Notes: generated from the letters alone by a model not told the origin. A stretch of DNA of 64,000 nucleotides from Heliocidaris tuberculata (GCA_025618425.1 CM046837.1:23013488-23077487), one strand, 5' to 3'. Shown: positions 22,513-35,529, counted from the first letter of the stretch. Numbers and translations: made by a program.

Positions 22513-23125
22513 TAAAGGAGAATGAACCCCAGAATATAAATGTACTTATGTTCAAGGGTGTAATATATTCTTAATCATTGGCTTGTATCACTTTAGAAAT
22601 AAAATATCAGAAAAGGCTTTAAATCAAGACATTTTAGCACACGGTATCATCTGCTAACACTTTACATGGGGAATGCCATTTTCTTGATGATATGGAGTTG
22701 TACATGAACCAATGGAAACCGTTCCGGTCAAAACGATATTTTTAATCCTTTAATACTTTAATGCTTCTCTTCATTACAAAAAAATCCCATAAATGATGGA
22801 AAATATAACAGGTGTAAAATAGTAATTTTCAAAGAAATATAAAACACATTTTCGTTTTTAGAATATATGTATATACATGTATCTGTTAAATATTTTAAAT
22901 CTCAAATGGGATTTTGTATCAGGAAGAAAGACAATTTTGCAGTCGGATTAAAAATATCTTTATGTACACATCAAGAAAATGGCAGCCCCCAGGTATCGCT
23001 AGCAGATGATAAATTTTGCATCTCGTATATTTTAATGCAAAACTACGTAGGACAAGAAGAAGAAATAGATTAGATCTTTGAATATAAGCACATTTACATT
23101 TTGAGGTTAATTTCCCTCTAAAATT
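22513..23125. mobile_element. Possible TTAA-type element, about 0.6 kb
   Basis: The left boundary TTAAAGGAGAATGAACCCC and a right boundary whose reverse complement reads TTAGAGGGAAATTAACCTC form an imperfect inverted pair. The style resembles the TTAA elements at 6616 and 33385. The ends are diverged, so this is tentative. Confidence 0.4.
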
Positions 23126-23640
23126 AGAGGCAAAACTGCTTGCAACAATGAAAGCAAAATACTCATGGTAGTGTACACTGTACATGTATGTGAACTGCAA
23201 GAAAAAGGTGCTGTAGTAAATACTCTGTGGATTGGACTGGATATGTTTAGATATTGGGCTTTAAGATAAAATAATCATGCTTACAACCTCCTTATTCTGC
23301 AATTCATTGTTCATTCCAATGGATGATAGAATGTAAATAACATGTATTATGATGGAATATAAAAACACGCATGTGCAGATTAAGAATACACATGTGAGTT
23401 GTCATAAAACATTTGCTTAGGGTATCTTAGAAAAGAAAATTCATGAGTGTTGGTTTGTTATTCATGATTGTTAGTGTGCTTATGTGTGTTTCGTTGTGGT
23501 ACAAGCCATAACAGCTGTTGTGTACAGTACTAGTCAACATTATTAGAACACCTGTCAGAAAACTAAGACCAAATTTGATTTTGATTTCCATATAGATCCA
23601 CAATAATCATGTCTAGTTGTTGAATAATGTCATCTCTTAC

Positions 23641-24550
23641 AGAAATGGTCAATGAAAAATTAATGGTAGCGAATGGTTATTTGAATGGTGGTCACAATGG
23701 TGAATGGTATATGAATGGTGGCCCGAATGGTGAATTGGGTATATGAATAGTGGCCAAAATGGTGAATGGTATATGAATGCTGGCCAAAATGGTGAATGGT
23801 ATATGAATGGTGTCCCCAAATTGGTGAATGGTATATGAATGGTGGCCCGAATGGTGAATGGTATATGAATGCTGGCCAGAATGGTGAATGGTATATGAAT
23901 GGTGTCCCAAAATTGGTGAATGGTGTATGAATGGTGGCCCGAATGGTGAATGGTATATGAATGCTGGCCCGAATGGTGAATGGTATATGAATGCTGGTCT
24001 GAATGGTGAATGGTATATGAATGCTGGCCATAATGGTGAATGGTATACAAATGGTGTCCCAAAATTGGTGAATGGTATATGAATGGTGGCCCAAATGGTG
24101 AATGGTATATGAATGCTGGCCCGAATGGTGAATGGTATATGAATGGTGGCCCGAATGGTGAATGGTATATGAATAGTGGCCCAAATGGTGAATGGTATAT
24201 GAATGGTGGCCCGAATGGTGAATGGTATATGAATGGTGGCCCAAATGGTGAATGGTATGTGAATGGTGGCCCGAATGTTGAATGGTATATGAATGGTGGC
24301 CCGAATGTTGAATGGTATATGAATAGTGGCCCAAATGGTGAATGGTATATGAATGGTGGCCCAAATGGTGAATGGTATATGAATGGTGGCCCGAATGGTG
24401 AATGGTATATGAATGGTGTCCCCAAATTGGTGAATGGTATATGAATGGTGGCCCGAATGGTGAATGGTATATGAATGGTGTCCCAAAATTGGTGAATGGT
24501 ATATGAATGGTGTCCCAAAATTGGTGAATGGTATATGAATGGTGTCTCAA
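23641..24550. repeat. 30-bp minisatellite, about 30 units
   Basis: Unit of the type GGTGAATGGTATATGAAT followed by GGTGGCCCGAAT, with variants. Because the unit is a multiple of three without stops, the minus strand is open in all three frames and part of the plus strand is open too. The frames give monotonous His/Ile/Phe/Thr repeats and are not genes. Confidence 0.95.
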
Positions 24551-24559
24551 TCACCATGG

Positions 24560-25188
24560 TGGACGTGGAAATATCATTTTAATACAAAAGAAATACATGC
24601 AGGCAGCGAGATTCTTCGTTGAAATTATGGGTATTGGATGGTAATGAGGTACCAGGGAGGGGTAAAAAAAAATAATGATAAATAGGGGGCCTCTTATCCT
24701 AGGAAGTAGAGACGGGGGAATCCTCGTGATGTTTATAAGAAGAATCTATAAAGGTTCAACATCGAGGCCCGTTCACCTAGTCCTACGATGCTGTAAACCG
24801 CTTCAAACAACTGCCACGGAAAAATCTGTAGCATCACCAGGAAAAGAATTACGATCGTGAATAAAACCAAACCAAACCAATGTTTCTTGAAGTGGATGTT
24901 TCGTGTGCCCTTTGGTATAAGGCATTCATCCTCATTGAAGTCCCTTGATGATGACTGAAAGTGGTCGGTCGCTAGCTTGCTTGCCTATTCAGTACAAGCA
25001 TACACACAATGCTATCTTAGCAGTAAGGTCATATAAACCATTAAAAAAAAAACCCAAAAGGGAATACAACACTTTATCTAAGCTGTCATGTAGCATTCTT
25101 ACCATTAACTTCTTATCAGATAACTACACCCGAGTCTAGAAAAAAAATGAACTAAAATTGGATTTTCTCATCATGATTAACATTAACC
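24560..25188. other. Non-coding stretch
   Basis: A short frame near 24740-24860 contains STSRPVHLVL, faintly like a retroelement integrase phrase, but it is too short and isolated to call. Nothing else recognised. Confidence 0.35.
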
Positions 25189-25189
25189 T

Positions 25190-25625
25190 GGGGAGCGTTT
25201 CATGAAATGAAGTTGTCGGATATTTCATCCGACAACTGTTATAAGCTATTATAAAACGGGTTCAAGAATGTAGCCATCCTGATTGGTCAAATAACACCAC
25301 GTGACCATGCAAAAGAAAAGTGATAACGCACGGCGAGGGGACTAACGCACGGCTAATCCGGATCAAACACTAAGATTGTAGACCCGTTTTATAAAACTTT
25401 TAATACATGGTTGTGAGGTCGTGCATTAGTGCGATCCAGCAACACGCAGGTTTTTATTGTGGTGTCTAACACACTTACACCACGATAAAAACCTTTGTGT
25501 TGCCAGATCGCACTGACGCACTCCCAACCATGTATTAATAGTATACTGAAATCCTTGCATCTGATTGGCTGAGAGCAAATTTGTCGGATAAAATATCTGA
25601 CAAGTCCTTTCATGAAACGCCCCCC
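25190..25625. mobile_element. Fold-back element, GCGTTTCATGAAA ends
   Basis: Left end GGGGAGCGTTTCATGAAATG, right end CTTTCATGAAACGCCCCCC. Paired inner segments include TTGTCGGATATTTCATCCG and ATAAAATATCTGACAAG. No open frame of note. Confidence 0.75.
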
Positions 25626-25659
25626 TGTTTCTGGACAGACCGGCTCTCAGACTGAAGGA

Positions 25660-25661
<2 letters not shown>

Positions 25662-25725
<64 letters not shown>

Positions 25726-25726
25726 G
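25662..25726. repeat. (CT)n microsatellite
   Basis: About 65 bases of CT dinucleotides with two TTT interruptions. Confidence 0.95.
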
Positions 25727-25836
25727 GTTTTAAAATAGATTTCGGATAGGTCCGAAGTTTGGAGTTAGTAACGAAACACTGGGAAAGGGGGAGTGGGATT
25801 TTTAAAATTATATGTGTGCTCTAGACTAGAGTGAAC

Positions 25837-26060
25837 ACATTTTTATTGAGAGATGGAAAATTGATCTCCATGGCTTTACTTGAATGGCATTAAAACGAAA
25901 CCAACAACATCAATTTCCAACCCATGGCACAACAATAACAACAAATGAGATATTGCAGATATTTAATTTACATTTAATTCTTGGATTAAATAATCTGTTT
26001 TCATGGAAGAGTTACAAGTACATACACAATAGCTATTAGTTTTTAATAATTCAATACAAG
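25837..26060. repeat. Duplicated segment, similar to 36225-36470
   Basis: TTTTTATTGAGA, GAAAATTGA, ACAATAACAACAAATG and AAGAGTTACA phrases occur in the same order at 36225-36470. Later phrases near 31470-31680 and 36830-36950 also correspond, so the block was split here by the LINE insertion and other DNA. Confidence 0.55.
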
Positions 26061-26081
26061 AATTTCATTACAAAAAAATTC

Positions 26082-28960
26082 AGTTCAGTTCATTTATTTT
26101 CCACAAATTGATTGAAATAAACACATCAAGAACAAGTATATACATGTACATTCAAACTAGAAAATAGAATGAAATGCAGCAAAACAAATTAAACAAATCA
26201 AAATGTGGAGGGATTGACAAAGGCCATTTGACCTATCTAAGGTCAATCCCCCAAAACATTAAAATATAGCTAAAACTTCAAAATATAATATGAATTATTG
26301 TTAAGAGCAGTGAAATACGAAAACTAATTCTACATCAAAAAGAAACAACAAAAGAACATAACAAAGAGAGGCAAAAAGAAGATTATCAAAGTTTCAGGAG
26401 ATAAAGCTTATATTTTCGTTTAAAAGATGAAAGTGGGGGACAACCTTTAATTTTTTTCAGGTAGGGAGTTTCATAATTTGGGTCCGGCATACTTGATTGT
26501 ATTACGTGAGCATTGATATTTGAAATTTGGGATAAAATTATTACTGGATTGTCTGGTAGGACGACTGGTGAGTAATTTATTTTGTATAAAGCAATTTTCT
26601 AAAAAAAATTGGCAAGATATTATTGCTGTAAGAATACATACAAATGGCAAATTGTTTTTTATTAAATTCATCTACAGTCAATAACTTAAATTTTGTAAAA
26701 AATGTAGCTGTATGTGTTAGAGATTTTGAATTTGATATCTTTCTTATTGCACGTTTTTGGAGTAATTTTAATCTATTCAGATGACTATCAGCACAATTTC
26801 CCCATACAATATTACAATAGTTAAGATGAGGCAATATCATGTTATAATACAATCTAAGAAGGACATTCAATGGTACCATATTTTTCAGTCTATTCATTAC
26901 ACCTAATGTTTTAGATACTTTACATGACACATTGTTAATATGATCTTTCCATGTTAATCTATCATCTATTTTAACACCTAGAAATTTAGTAGAGTGTACA
27001 TAAGGAATTGTATAACCATTTCATTAGAGGATTTATATTCTTTTTTTCTTTTTTTTTTTTTTTGGTTGAAACAGCATGCAGAAAGTTTTATCCAAAATTA
27101 AATTCAGTCTGTTTGCTAAAAACCATAAACTGATTTTAGGTAATTCATTATTAAGAGTATGACGCATTACTTATACATTGTCCACTTATAAAAAACAAAG
27201 TTTGTGTCATCTGCATAAACAATTGATTTGAGCACATCGCTTACATACTGAATGTCATTTACATATAAAAGAAAAAGCAAAGGACCCAATACAGATCCCT
27301 GAGGAACGCCTAAAGAAATAGTTCTTATTTCAGATGGTACATTATCAATTGAAACATATTGCACTTTGTCACTTAAATAGCTTATTAACCAGTCTAAGCA
27401 TAAAGCTCTTATTCCATAAAAATTCTTTTTTTTTACCAAAATATTGTGATTTATACTATAAAAAGCTTTAGAGTGATCTAAAAATATTCCAATTAAAAAA
27501 ACGTTTATTTTCAAAGGCTTCGGAAATAATATTTGAAAAGTCCAGTAATGCCATATACGAAGAGTACCCTTGTCTAAAACCATACTGCCTATTATACAAA
27601 ATATTTTTATTGCACAAAAACGACATAAGGCTCGTATAAATCAATTTTTCAAAAATCTTTGAAAATGATGACAGTACAGATATTTGACGGTAGTTGTTTA
27701 GTAAATGTTTGTCACCTTTCTTATATTCTGGCACAACCTTTGCTAATTTCAGACTATTTGGGAACACCCCATTTTCTAAAGATAGATTAAAAATATTGCA
27801 CAGTGGTTTGATAAGAAATAAGATAGCCTTTTTGTTTATACTAATATCAATGTCATCATATCCAGAACTTTTATTTGGATCAAGTTTGTGTACAGTTTCA
27901 AGTATTTCGTGACATTCAATTGGTTTCATAAACATTAAATGAGGATATTCTCTGCGAGTTTAAAAAAAAATGTAACTAAATTTCTGTAAGTTGAATATTT
28001 ATTTTTGCGATATTTTGTTGGATTTTTGAGCTACTTTCTAAACAATAAATCCCTTTTTTACAAATTTTCTTCAATTGTGAGTCAAACCAAGGCTTATTTT
28101 TACTTTTCTGTTTTTGTTTACCCATTAAAAGAGGAAAACAGTCAATATAAATATTTGTCAGGTATTCCATAAAGGAGTCAAATTTATTATTTACATCTGT
28201 TGGTTGAAGTACCTCATCCCAGTCAACTGTTTCTAATTTTGTACAAAATCTACAAATATTTACATCGTTTATTGCACATTTATATTTGATGGTATTGCAC
28301 ATAGATTCATAGATTCATTAGGATTAATACAGAACTTTGAAAATGAGAAGACAGATAAAAGATCACTTATATCAGTTAAAATTATACCCGTATTGAGGTT
28401 ACATTCTGACCTGTTTGTATAAATATTATCAAAGGGTGACAGAATTGTTAGTTATTCTCGTTGGTTTAAGAATCAGTGGTGTAAAGGAAAAAGTTAACAT
28501 AAAATCAATTAATTTATCCAGCATTATTGCACAGTGTAGTATTCAAAATATCAACATTAAAATCATCAATTAGCTGGCATTCTTTTTTGCTCAAGTAATA
28601 TTTTATGTAATGACAATCCTATGCAGTCTAAAAAAATCAGTAACTGGTTGAGATAGGGGTCTGTACACTGCAGCAAGAATAGTGCTTTTCTCTTTATGAT
28701 GTACCTCAATAAATACTGCCTCAATGGAATTGTTAAAAACATCAAGATCAGAACGTCTGTGAAACTTCACACTATCTGCAACAACAAAAAACCTACACCA
28801 CCACCTCGCTTGTTCTTTCGCCCAGTTCCAACAAAACTGTAACCATCAATATTAAATATCTCATCTTCATTCAATCAAGTCTCAGATAGGACTATTATAG
28901 AAAAGGGAAAAGTAAATGTAAATAAAACTGATTCAATACTATCAAAGTTTCTCTTAATAC
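26082..28960 (-). pseudogene. Decayed non-LTR retrotransposon (CR1/L2-like), minus strand
   Basis: The 3' end begins near 26082. Reading inward, 26577-26930 carries the post-polymerase region, with LRLYYNMILPHLNYCNIVWG and LKLLQKRAIRKIS. 27167-27583 carries reverse transcriptase motifs, including GVPQGSVLGPLLFLLYVNDI and YADDTNFVF. 27468-27935 carries the finger region, with LDPNKSSGYDDI and NNYRQISVLSSFSKIFEKLI. 27976-28302 is the linker before it. Near 28795-28860 a trace of an endonuclease-like IDGYSFVGTGRKNKRGGGVGF segment remains. Several frameshifts and stops break it, so it is inactive. The YADD and domain order are standard for the CR1/Jockey group; the exact clade was not determined. 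Confidence 0.85.
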
Positions 28961-29281
28961 TCCTTCAATTAAAATTCACTACTGACAAAATGTTGTGGTT
29001 ACTGTAATTGTAATGGCAAGAAATGATATGTGCATTCAATTTAGAAGGTGAAAAGTAGCAGGTATCATCAATAAAATCATTCTGTATGGTCCCAACAGAT
29101 TTCTGGTGATGTGAGGCCCCTCCAAAATAGGGCACCCTTTCATTTTTTCTATTTGTTACATCATGTATATATTTAGTGAATTATCTTAACCCCTCCAGTA
29201 GGAAGACATCCCACACCCCTAATTTAGATAATGGACTAATCCCCAAGACCCCTTTGTTCAGCTTGGTCAGCACATGTGGTC
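28961..29281. other. Non-coding stretch
   Basis: No feature recognised between the LINE remnant and the first of two direct repeats. Confidence 0.4.
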
Positions 29282-30533
29282 ATCATTCTTATTGTTGATG
29301 CCCAATAACCAAGTGACTGACCATTGTTTTCTCTTCTTACTTTTAATTACAGGTAAGAAAAGTTACTTTCTTATAATTTTTTTGCGATAATTGTTATACA
29401 TATATGTTATTTCAATGACAGTGATAATCTAGAGAATCTTTGGAATATGTTATCTCATCTATTCATGATTTTATTACATGATGTCTTCCTATATTAACTT
29501 GGTAAATTGTTAATATGACTGATGACAAGTCAATGAATTCAAAGTAGAATTCATTACTATATTTCATTTGATTGCGTATGTATGTGAGTACTGTATATTA
29601 AGAGATACAGTAATGGTTAAACTTTGTATATAGATATTTTTGTAGTTTAACCAAATCTTGAAGTATATTGAGATAGTTTTACAGTGAAACGTATGAAGAC
29701 ACACTTTATGTATAGAACATTGTATATAGTCCAAGTCATGCTGTGTGCATTAGTACATATATATACACTCTTTTACACTTGGCACCCCAGTACACGGTGT
29801 TATGTAATGATCATGAACTTGGAAGCTCGTTGCCTTGACCACTGGAAAGTCTGTTTACTTTTTGGATCTACCAGATGGCAGTATAAACATGTTGTATATT
29901 GAGATTTAAGTCCCTGCATACCAGTATAGAGTAGTGTCAGTAATATTGTACAGTAGTTAGTGACTTTGAGAGTGAAAGACTTACTTTGGAAAGTATCTAG
30001 CAGTAAGGGATCAGCTCAGAATAGTCAAGAATGTATGTAGTTTGGTTAATGTTAGTTTCAGGGACTATAGTACACGAGTGCCCTAGTACTTTAGGGATCA
30101 TCTTGAAAGGTTGTAGCGTTTTACGTTTCGTATTTAGAGAACAAAGGATTTAGTCACTTGTAATGTATGTTCTCTTTGTTTCTTCATTGATTGGTAGAAT
30201 AGGTTAGATATATCAATTGGGATATTAGTTATAGGTGTTATTTTGAAGACACTTAGTTATAAATAGAATGAAGAAATGATAAAGATAGATTTTACTTTTA
30301 CTTTATGAGTTATTGATTAAAGCATTTATGAGGGAAATATAAGGATCATTATCCTGTTAGCATGTATGTTTGTAGACATAATGAGAGACTGATAGATTAT
30401 GTCTATCCTTGATTATGTAATCATTGTTTCTTGAATTGTTTTGGAAAGAACCTAGTTAATAAATCATTCTTATTGTTGATGCCCAATAACCAAGTGACTG
30501 ACCATTGTTTTCTCTTCTTACTTTTAATTACAG
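29282..30533. repeat. 71-bp direct repeats flanking about 1.1 kb
   Basis: An identical 71-base sequence occurs at 29282-29352 and 30463-30533. It contains TTGATGCCCAATAACCAAGT and a pyrimidine tract ending in TTTTAATTACAG. The first copy is followed directly by GTAAGA. The interval 29353-30533 therefore begins GTAAG and ends CAG, exactly like an intron. No coding exon is recognised on either side. It may be a tandem duplication or a small element with terminal direct repeats. Confidence 0.7.
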
Positions 30534-30921
30534 TTTTAATACCATCCCTCCGGGGAGCGGTAACAGTTAAGTAAACTTTCCTCACAAAAAGCGCATTCAT
30601 GATTTGCTATGTTTGAAACTTGCCTCTTACAAAATACACACGATGACATAGGAAAAGACATTTAACATCAGAATATAAACAAAAACAAAATATTACTATG
30701 TAATAATGTTAAAAGGATAGAAAACAAAAAGGAAATACACTGTAAAATAAAAAGGAGTAGCCTAGGAAAGAAAACATTTTTTTCGAAAACACATCAAGTA
30801 AAATGAGTTTCATGACAAATTTTCCTAATATATTTATCACACAAGATACACACATAGTAAGATTTCAGGTAACAAACTTAGAACAACTAGTTACAATTGT
30901 AATTTAGTTTTGCTTAATCAT

Positions 30922-30960
30922 TTGCAGGTCGTCTGCAGGTCGTCTGCAGGTCGTCTGCAA
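30922..30960. repeat. Short tandem repeat, GTCGTCTGCAG unit
   Basis: Three to four copies of an 11-base unit GGTCGTCTGCA, just upstream of a fold-back element. Confidence 0.85.
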
Positions 30961-31015
30961 GGTAAACTTTATCCAATGCACCAAATTTGTTTAAGAAAGA
31001 ATGTGTATCATGCTA

Positions 31016-31305
31016 TCCCTGCCGGAAAAAACACAGTGTCCCCAGAGTATGTTCACATAGTCGACTCTGTGAAGCTGTGATTCACAATGTTAAAACGCTC
31101 GAATTTAACAGTGTGAATATGATTGCACACTGTGGACACCTCCACAGTGTGTTTTACCACAGAGTGTTCACATATTGATTTTCGATTTCACAGCGTGAAT
31201 TTACTCGCTCACAATGTTAAAACGCTCGAATTTAACAATGTGAAGATGGTTTCACACTTTGAACACACTGTGGGACACTGGACAATGTGATCTTTCCGGC
31301 AGGGA
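31016..31305. mobile_element. TA-flanked fold-back element with CACAGTGT subterminal repeats
   Basis: Left end TCCCTGCCGGAAAAAACA, right end TGATCTTTCCGGCAGGGA, each with TA outside (31014-31015, 31306-31307). The interior repeats CACAGTGT/ACACTGTG and AATGTTAAAACGCTCGAATT several times. A TA duplication is typical of Tc1/mariner and some other superfamilies. Confidence 0.8.
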
Positions 31306-31309
31306 TATA

Positions 31310-32030
31310 CATGTACACATACACATACAAGTAGAATATGTACAGTGCATGATAATAATGGTCACAAAAATATTTGCAAGGCAAAGATTTATACAATCCA
31401 AAAACCATAATCAAAGTGCAGTAAAACAACTGAAAGCAAAAAAGTCTTCAAGACCTTACACAAGAAAAAAAAAACTTCAGGAAGGATATGGACATGTTCG
31501 AGGAATTTCGTCATTAGATGTCCCACATGTTACCATTTACTATGAAATTTATGAATATGAATTAATTGACATAAAGTGTTATTTTCCTTTATATTTGGTC
31601 TGATTCAAGCTCTTGTAGGCCTCAATATCAACTTGATAAAATTATCATCAGATATACAGTACTAAAATCTTAGATGTAGTGGTAACTTTTGGGAGCGCAG
31701 AAGTGCGTAGCGTATAGGTAGATTTCTCTCAACTGCAGATTACAGACTTATAAAGCATTTTGTACTACGTGGTCTGTTTAACGTACCCTTGACCCCTGAC
31801 CTCACATAGATCAGGTTGTTATAGATGCTGCCATTAAACACCTACAAGGATTAAACACCTACCTAATGAACAGAAACATATACAGCATACATAATAATGA
31901 TGTTAAGAATCTGAATTAACTGGTAGAGGCCGAAGACTAGACCAGCATAAAGAGCGGTCATCTTAGATATTTACCTACTTACTTCGATGTTTACTTCGAT
32001 GTTGAGGCATAAAGGTATCCTTATTTGCCC
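31310..32030. other. Non-coding stretch
   Basis: The open frames here (31232-31429, 31259-31603) have no domain. The part around 31470-31680 resembles 36830-36950, a local duplication. Confidence 0.4.
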
Positions 32031-32039
32031 CTCCAGGAA

Positions 32040-35000
32040 ATACTGTCTCTCTGGTATCATGGGTATGGACTGTACTTAAGGGGGTGGCTGAACCAATGTT
32101 TCCCGAGAAGAGACTTAAACTGATTTACACTTGAGGCACTGACTGCCGAGTCTGGTAAGGAATTCCAGTTGTTGCAACTTCGCACAGAGAAAGAATTTTG
32201 ACGAAGCACTGATTTACACTTTGGCTTCCTTACTTTCATACTGTGACCTCTGGTTCTAGATCCATGAACTAGTTGAAAAAACTTGTTGATATCTACCCGG
32301 TCAATTCCTTTCATAATCTTAAAGATTTGAATAAGCTCAGCTCTCTGTCTTCTGTAGATGAGTGTCTCTAACCCAAGGGCTTTCAGTCTATCTTGATATT
32401 CTAGGTGGCGAAGATGTGGAAGTTGACGGGTTGCTCTTTGTTGCACCTTTTCCAGCAAATCTTCATCCTTCTTGAACATGGGACACCAAACCGAGTTACA
32501 GTATTCAAGTGTTGGCCGGATAATGGTCTTGTAGAGCTTAAGCCATCCTTTTTCGTTAAGGCTGGAAAAGGATCTCTTAATAATACCCAACTTGATGTTG
32601 GCTCTTCTTGCTATATCTGCCACATGATCTGAGAATGACAGTGCAGAGTCAAAAGTTACTCCAAGGTCCTTTTCACAGTCAGATACCACTTTCTTCTCCA
32701 GCATTTGCTATAGTGTAGTCACATTTTGGGTTATGCCTCCCATAATGGATGACACTGCATTTCGAGACATTAAATTGTAATTGCCATTTCTCAGCCCATC
32801 TCGAAATAGCTTGAATATTCTTTTGAAGGCTTTCCGCATCATTGATGTTATCCACGACACTGTACACTTTGGTATCATCTCCGAATAACTTAATTCCTGA
32901 TGGTTCATTCTCAGGTAGATCGTTGATAAAACAGAGAAACAGAACAGGCCAGAGAACACTTCCTTGCGGAATTCCACTGGATACTGGGCATGATGATGAT
33001 AGTTTACCATTAACTGATACTCTCTGTGATCTACCTGTCAAATACGACTTTATCCAGTCGTAAATATGTCCTGAAATACCACTGGCTTGAAGCTTACTCA
33101 GAAGACGTTTGTGAGGGACAGTGTCGAATGCCTTCCTGTAGTCTAAATAGATACAGTCAATACTATGGCCATTGTCAATTTCAGTTGTCCATTCTTCAAG
33201 AACTTCAAGAAGCTGAGTAGCACAGGATCTGCCAGATCGAAGTCCATGCTGATGATCGTCTAATAGGTTGTTATTCTCTAGATACTCAATCAGTGCCTTT
33301 CTTATAATTCTTTCCATGATCTTACAAACTATATTGATGTGAGTAACTGGTCGATAGCTAGACGGGTCACTTTTCCTCCCTTTCTTAAAGGGGAAGTTCA
33401 CCCCGAAGATTACTTGAGTTTAAAAAATGCAGAAAAAATAAAGAAAAATATTGGCGAAAGTTTGGACAAAATCCGTTAAAGAATAACGGAGTTATGGACT
33501 TTTGAAGTTTTGATTTTGTGACGTCACATGCGAGCAGCTCCTCCATTATGTAATGTGATAAATATTCCATAAAATACAGTTTTCTCAGAAAATTTAGAAT
33601 ATTTTCGTCTGTGCATTTGATATATTGTCAGAAATGTTATTCAATACTAGATTCTGAAAAGAAACAATATTAATTTATCGTGGAACGTAAAAGAAAATGC
33701 GAATATATGGAATATTTATTACATGACCAATGGGCAGCTGCTCGCATGTGACGTCACGAATCCAAAACTTTAAATACTCATAACTCTTTTATTATTTGAC
33801 CGATTTTCATCAAACCTTCGCCAATATTTTTCTTTATTTTTTCTTTAGTTTTTAAACTCAAGTACTCTTCAGGGTGAACTTTCCCTTTAAATAGTGGCAC
33901 CACCGTAGACTCTTTCCAGACATCAGGAATGTTTTCCTCCTTTATTAACTTAGTGAAAATGATCTGAAGAGGCTCAGCCAGTTCGTTGCACAATTCTTTC
34001 AGCACTCTTGAGTGTATCCCGTCAGGGCCTGCTGATTTGTTTATATCAAGCTTGGAAAGCAAAACAGTGATGTCCTCTGTGCAAAATTCTACATCTTCAA
34101 GTGTTTCATGAGTTCTACTTGGTGCATCAGGAATTGATTCCGTATCTTCTTGTGTAAAGACACTTCCAAAGAACAGATTAAAGGCCTCTGCTTTTTCCTG
34201 ATCTGATTTGGCCCAAGATCCATCAGCTTTAAGTAAATCTGGAATGGCACCTTTAGCTTTAGTTTGACTTTTAACATAATGCCAGAAACTCTTTACATTC
34301 TCTTTGACTTCATCAGCAATCTTGTTTTCAAAGTCAGATTTGGCTCTCTTGATTTCAGAAGTTGCAAAGTTCCGGTGACTGACGTAAGCTGACCAGTCAG
34401 CATCACACCTGGTCTTTTGATATTTGTTCCAAGATTTATGTTTTAAGTCTACTACTTCTTTACATCGTTGGTTGAACCATTCTGGTTGTCTCTATGACCG
34501 TCTTTTCTTCATCGGAACATAAGACCCGATACAGCTGTGAACTGTACTTTCGAAGAAATTCCATGATTCCAAATCTGTAAGCTCATGAAATACTTCATTC
34601 CAATTAATTTGTTTTAATGACTCCCTCATCATGTCATAGTCAGCATTGTAGTAACTTCTGACATACCATTCTTCCTCCATCTCTTCTGTCCCAATCAGTA
34701 AATGTAAATTGAGAGTAATATGGTCACTCTTCCCAATGGGTGTATCATAACTTAAATGTGACAACAGATCCTCCTCATTTGTGAACACTAGGTCGAGTAG
34801 ACTAGGGGCATGAGCAGACCTGTATCTCGTTGGTGACTGTACATGTTGATAGAGGTAAAGGTCATTAACACAGGAAAGAAATTCTGAAGAGTGATCCGTA
34901 ATACAGTTAGCTCGGTGGAGATCCCAGTTGATGTTCTTGTAATTGAAGTCACCAACAATGAGTAGGTGATTAAATTTACCAGAGCATACTTTTGATAACA

Positions 35001-35520
35001 AGTTACAGAGCTCCAAGTTATTGTCGTCACTGCTTGATGGCGATCTATAAATACAACCTACTCAAACAATTCTGTTCAATATTTCTAATTGCACCCACAG
35101 AGATTCCTTGAATGTGACACCATCCACATCAATTAAAGAACATGAGTAACCATTTCTCACATAAATTGCGACACCACGCTGAGCATGAGTGAATTCTCCA
35201 GGTAAAAGAAGTTGATAACCATCTATTTCCAATTCACTTGGATGTATTTCATACTGAATGTTTTTAGGGTATATTTCTGTCAGTGCTATCATGTCAGGTG
35301 TATTCTTCAGAAGTCTAAGTTTAAATTCCTCTCTTTTGTTCAGAAACGAATCACAGTTTGTATACAATACAGAAAAATACGAATTACCTAATCTTTGTGA
35401 ATGTAAATGTGCTTCATGGGGTACATCACTAGGTGCTCCACTTGGTGCATCATTAAAAGATGTCGAATGATGTTTGGAGAAAGTTGAATTACCACTCTGC
35501 GATTCACTATGATCCAAAAT
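32040..35520 (-). pseudogene. Non-LTR retrotransposon with endonuclease and reverse transcriptase, minus strand, broken
   Basis: Minus-strand order: 35062-35517 and 34492-35016 hold an apurinic-type endonuclease in two frames (NTPDMIALTE, RGVAIYVRNGYS, LLIVGDFNYKNINWD, KSDHITLNLHL). 33778-34062 begins the reverse transcriptase (SAGPDGIHSRVLKEL). 32679-33401 continues it (YRPVTHINIVCKIMERIIRK, FDTVPHKRLLSKLQASGISG, SGIPQGSVLWPVLF). 32057-32704 is the post-polymerase region (YKTIIRPTLEYCNSVWCP, NSLPDSAVSASSVNQFK). The catalytic box reads FGDD instead of F/YADD. It is split by a fold-back element at 33385-33890 and has further frameshifts. CR1/Jockey group by domain order and motifs. Confidence 0.9.
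33385..33890. mobile_element. TTAA-flanked fold-back element inside the LINE
   Basis: Left end TTAAAGGGGAAGTTCACCC, right end GGGTGAACTTTCCCTTTAA, with long matching arms that include GTGACGTCACATGCGAGCAG and its partner. It interrupts the reverse transcriptase between its first segment and the YRPV segment, so it inserted after the LINE did. TTAA sites suggest a Kolobok- or piggyBac-mobilised element. Confidence 0.88.
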
Positions 35521-35529
35521 TTGTGTGAT

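Noticed and set aside
24675..24860. Frame with STSRPVHLVL, faintly like a BEL/Pao integrase phrase
   Set aside because: Too short, no adjacent integrase motifs.
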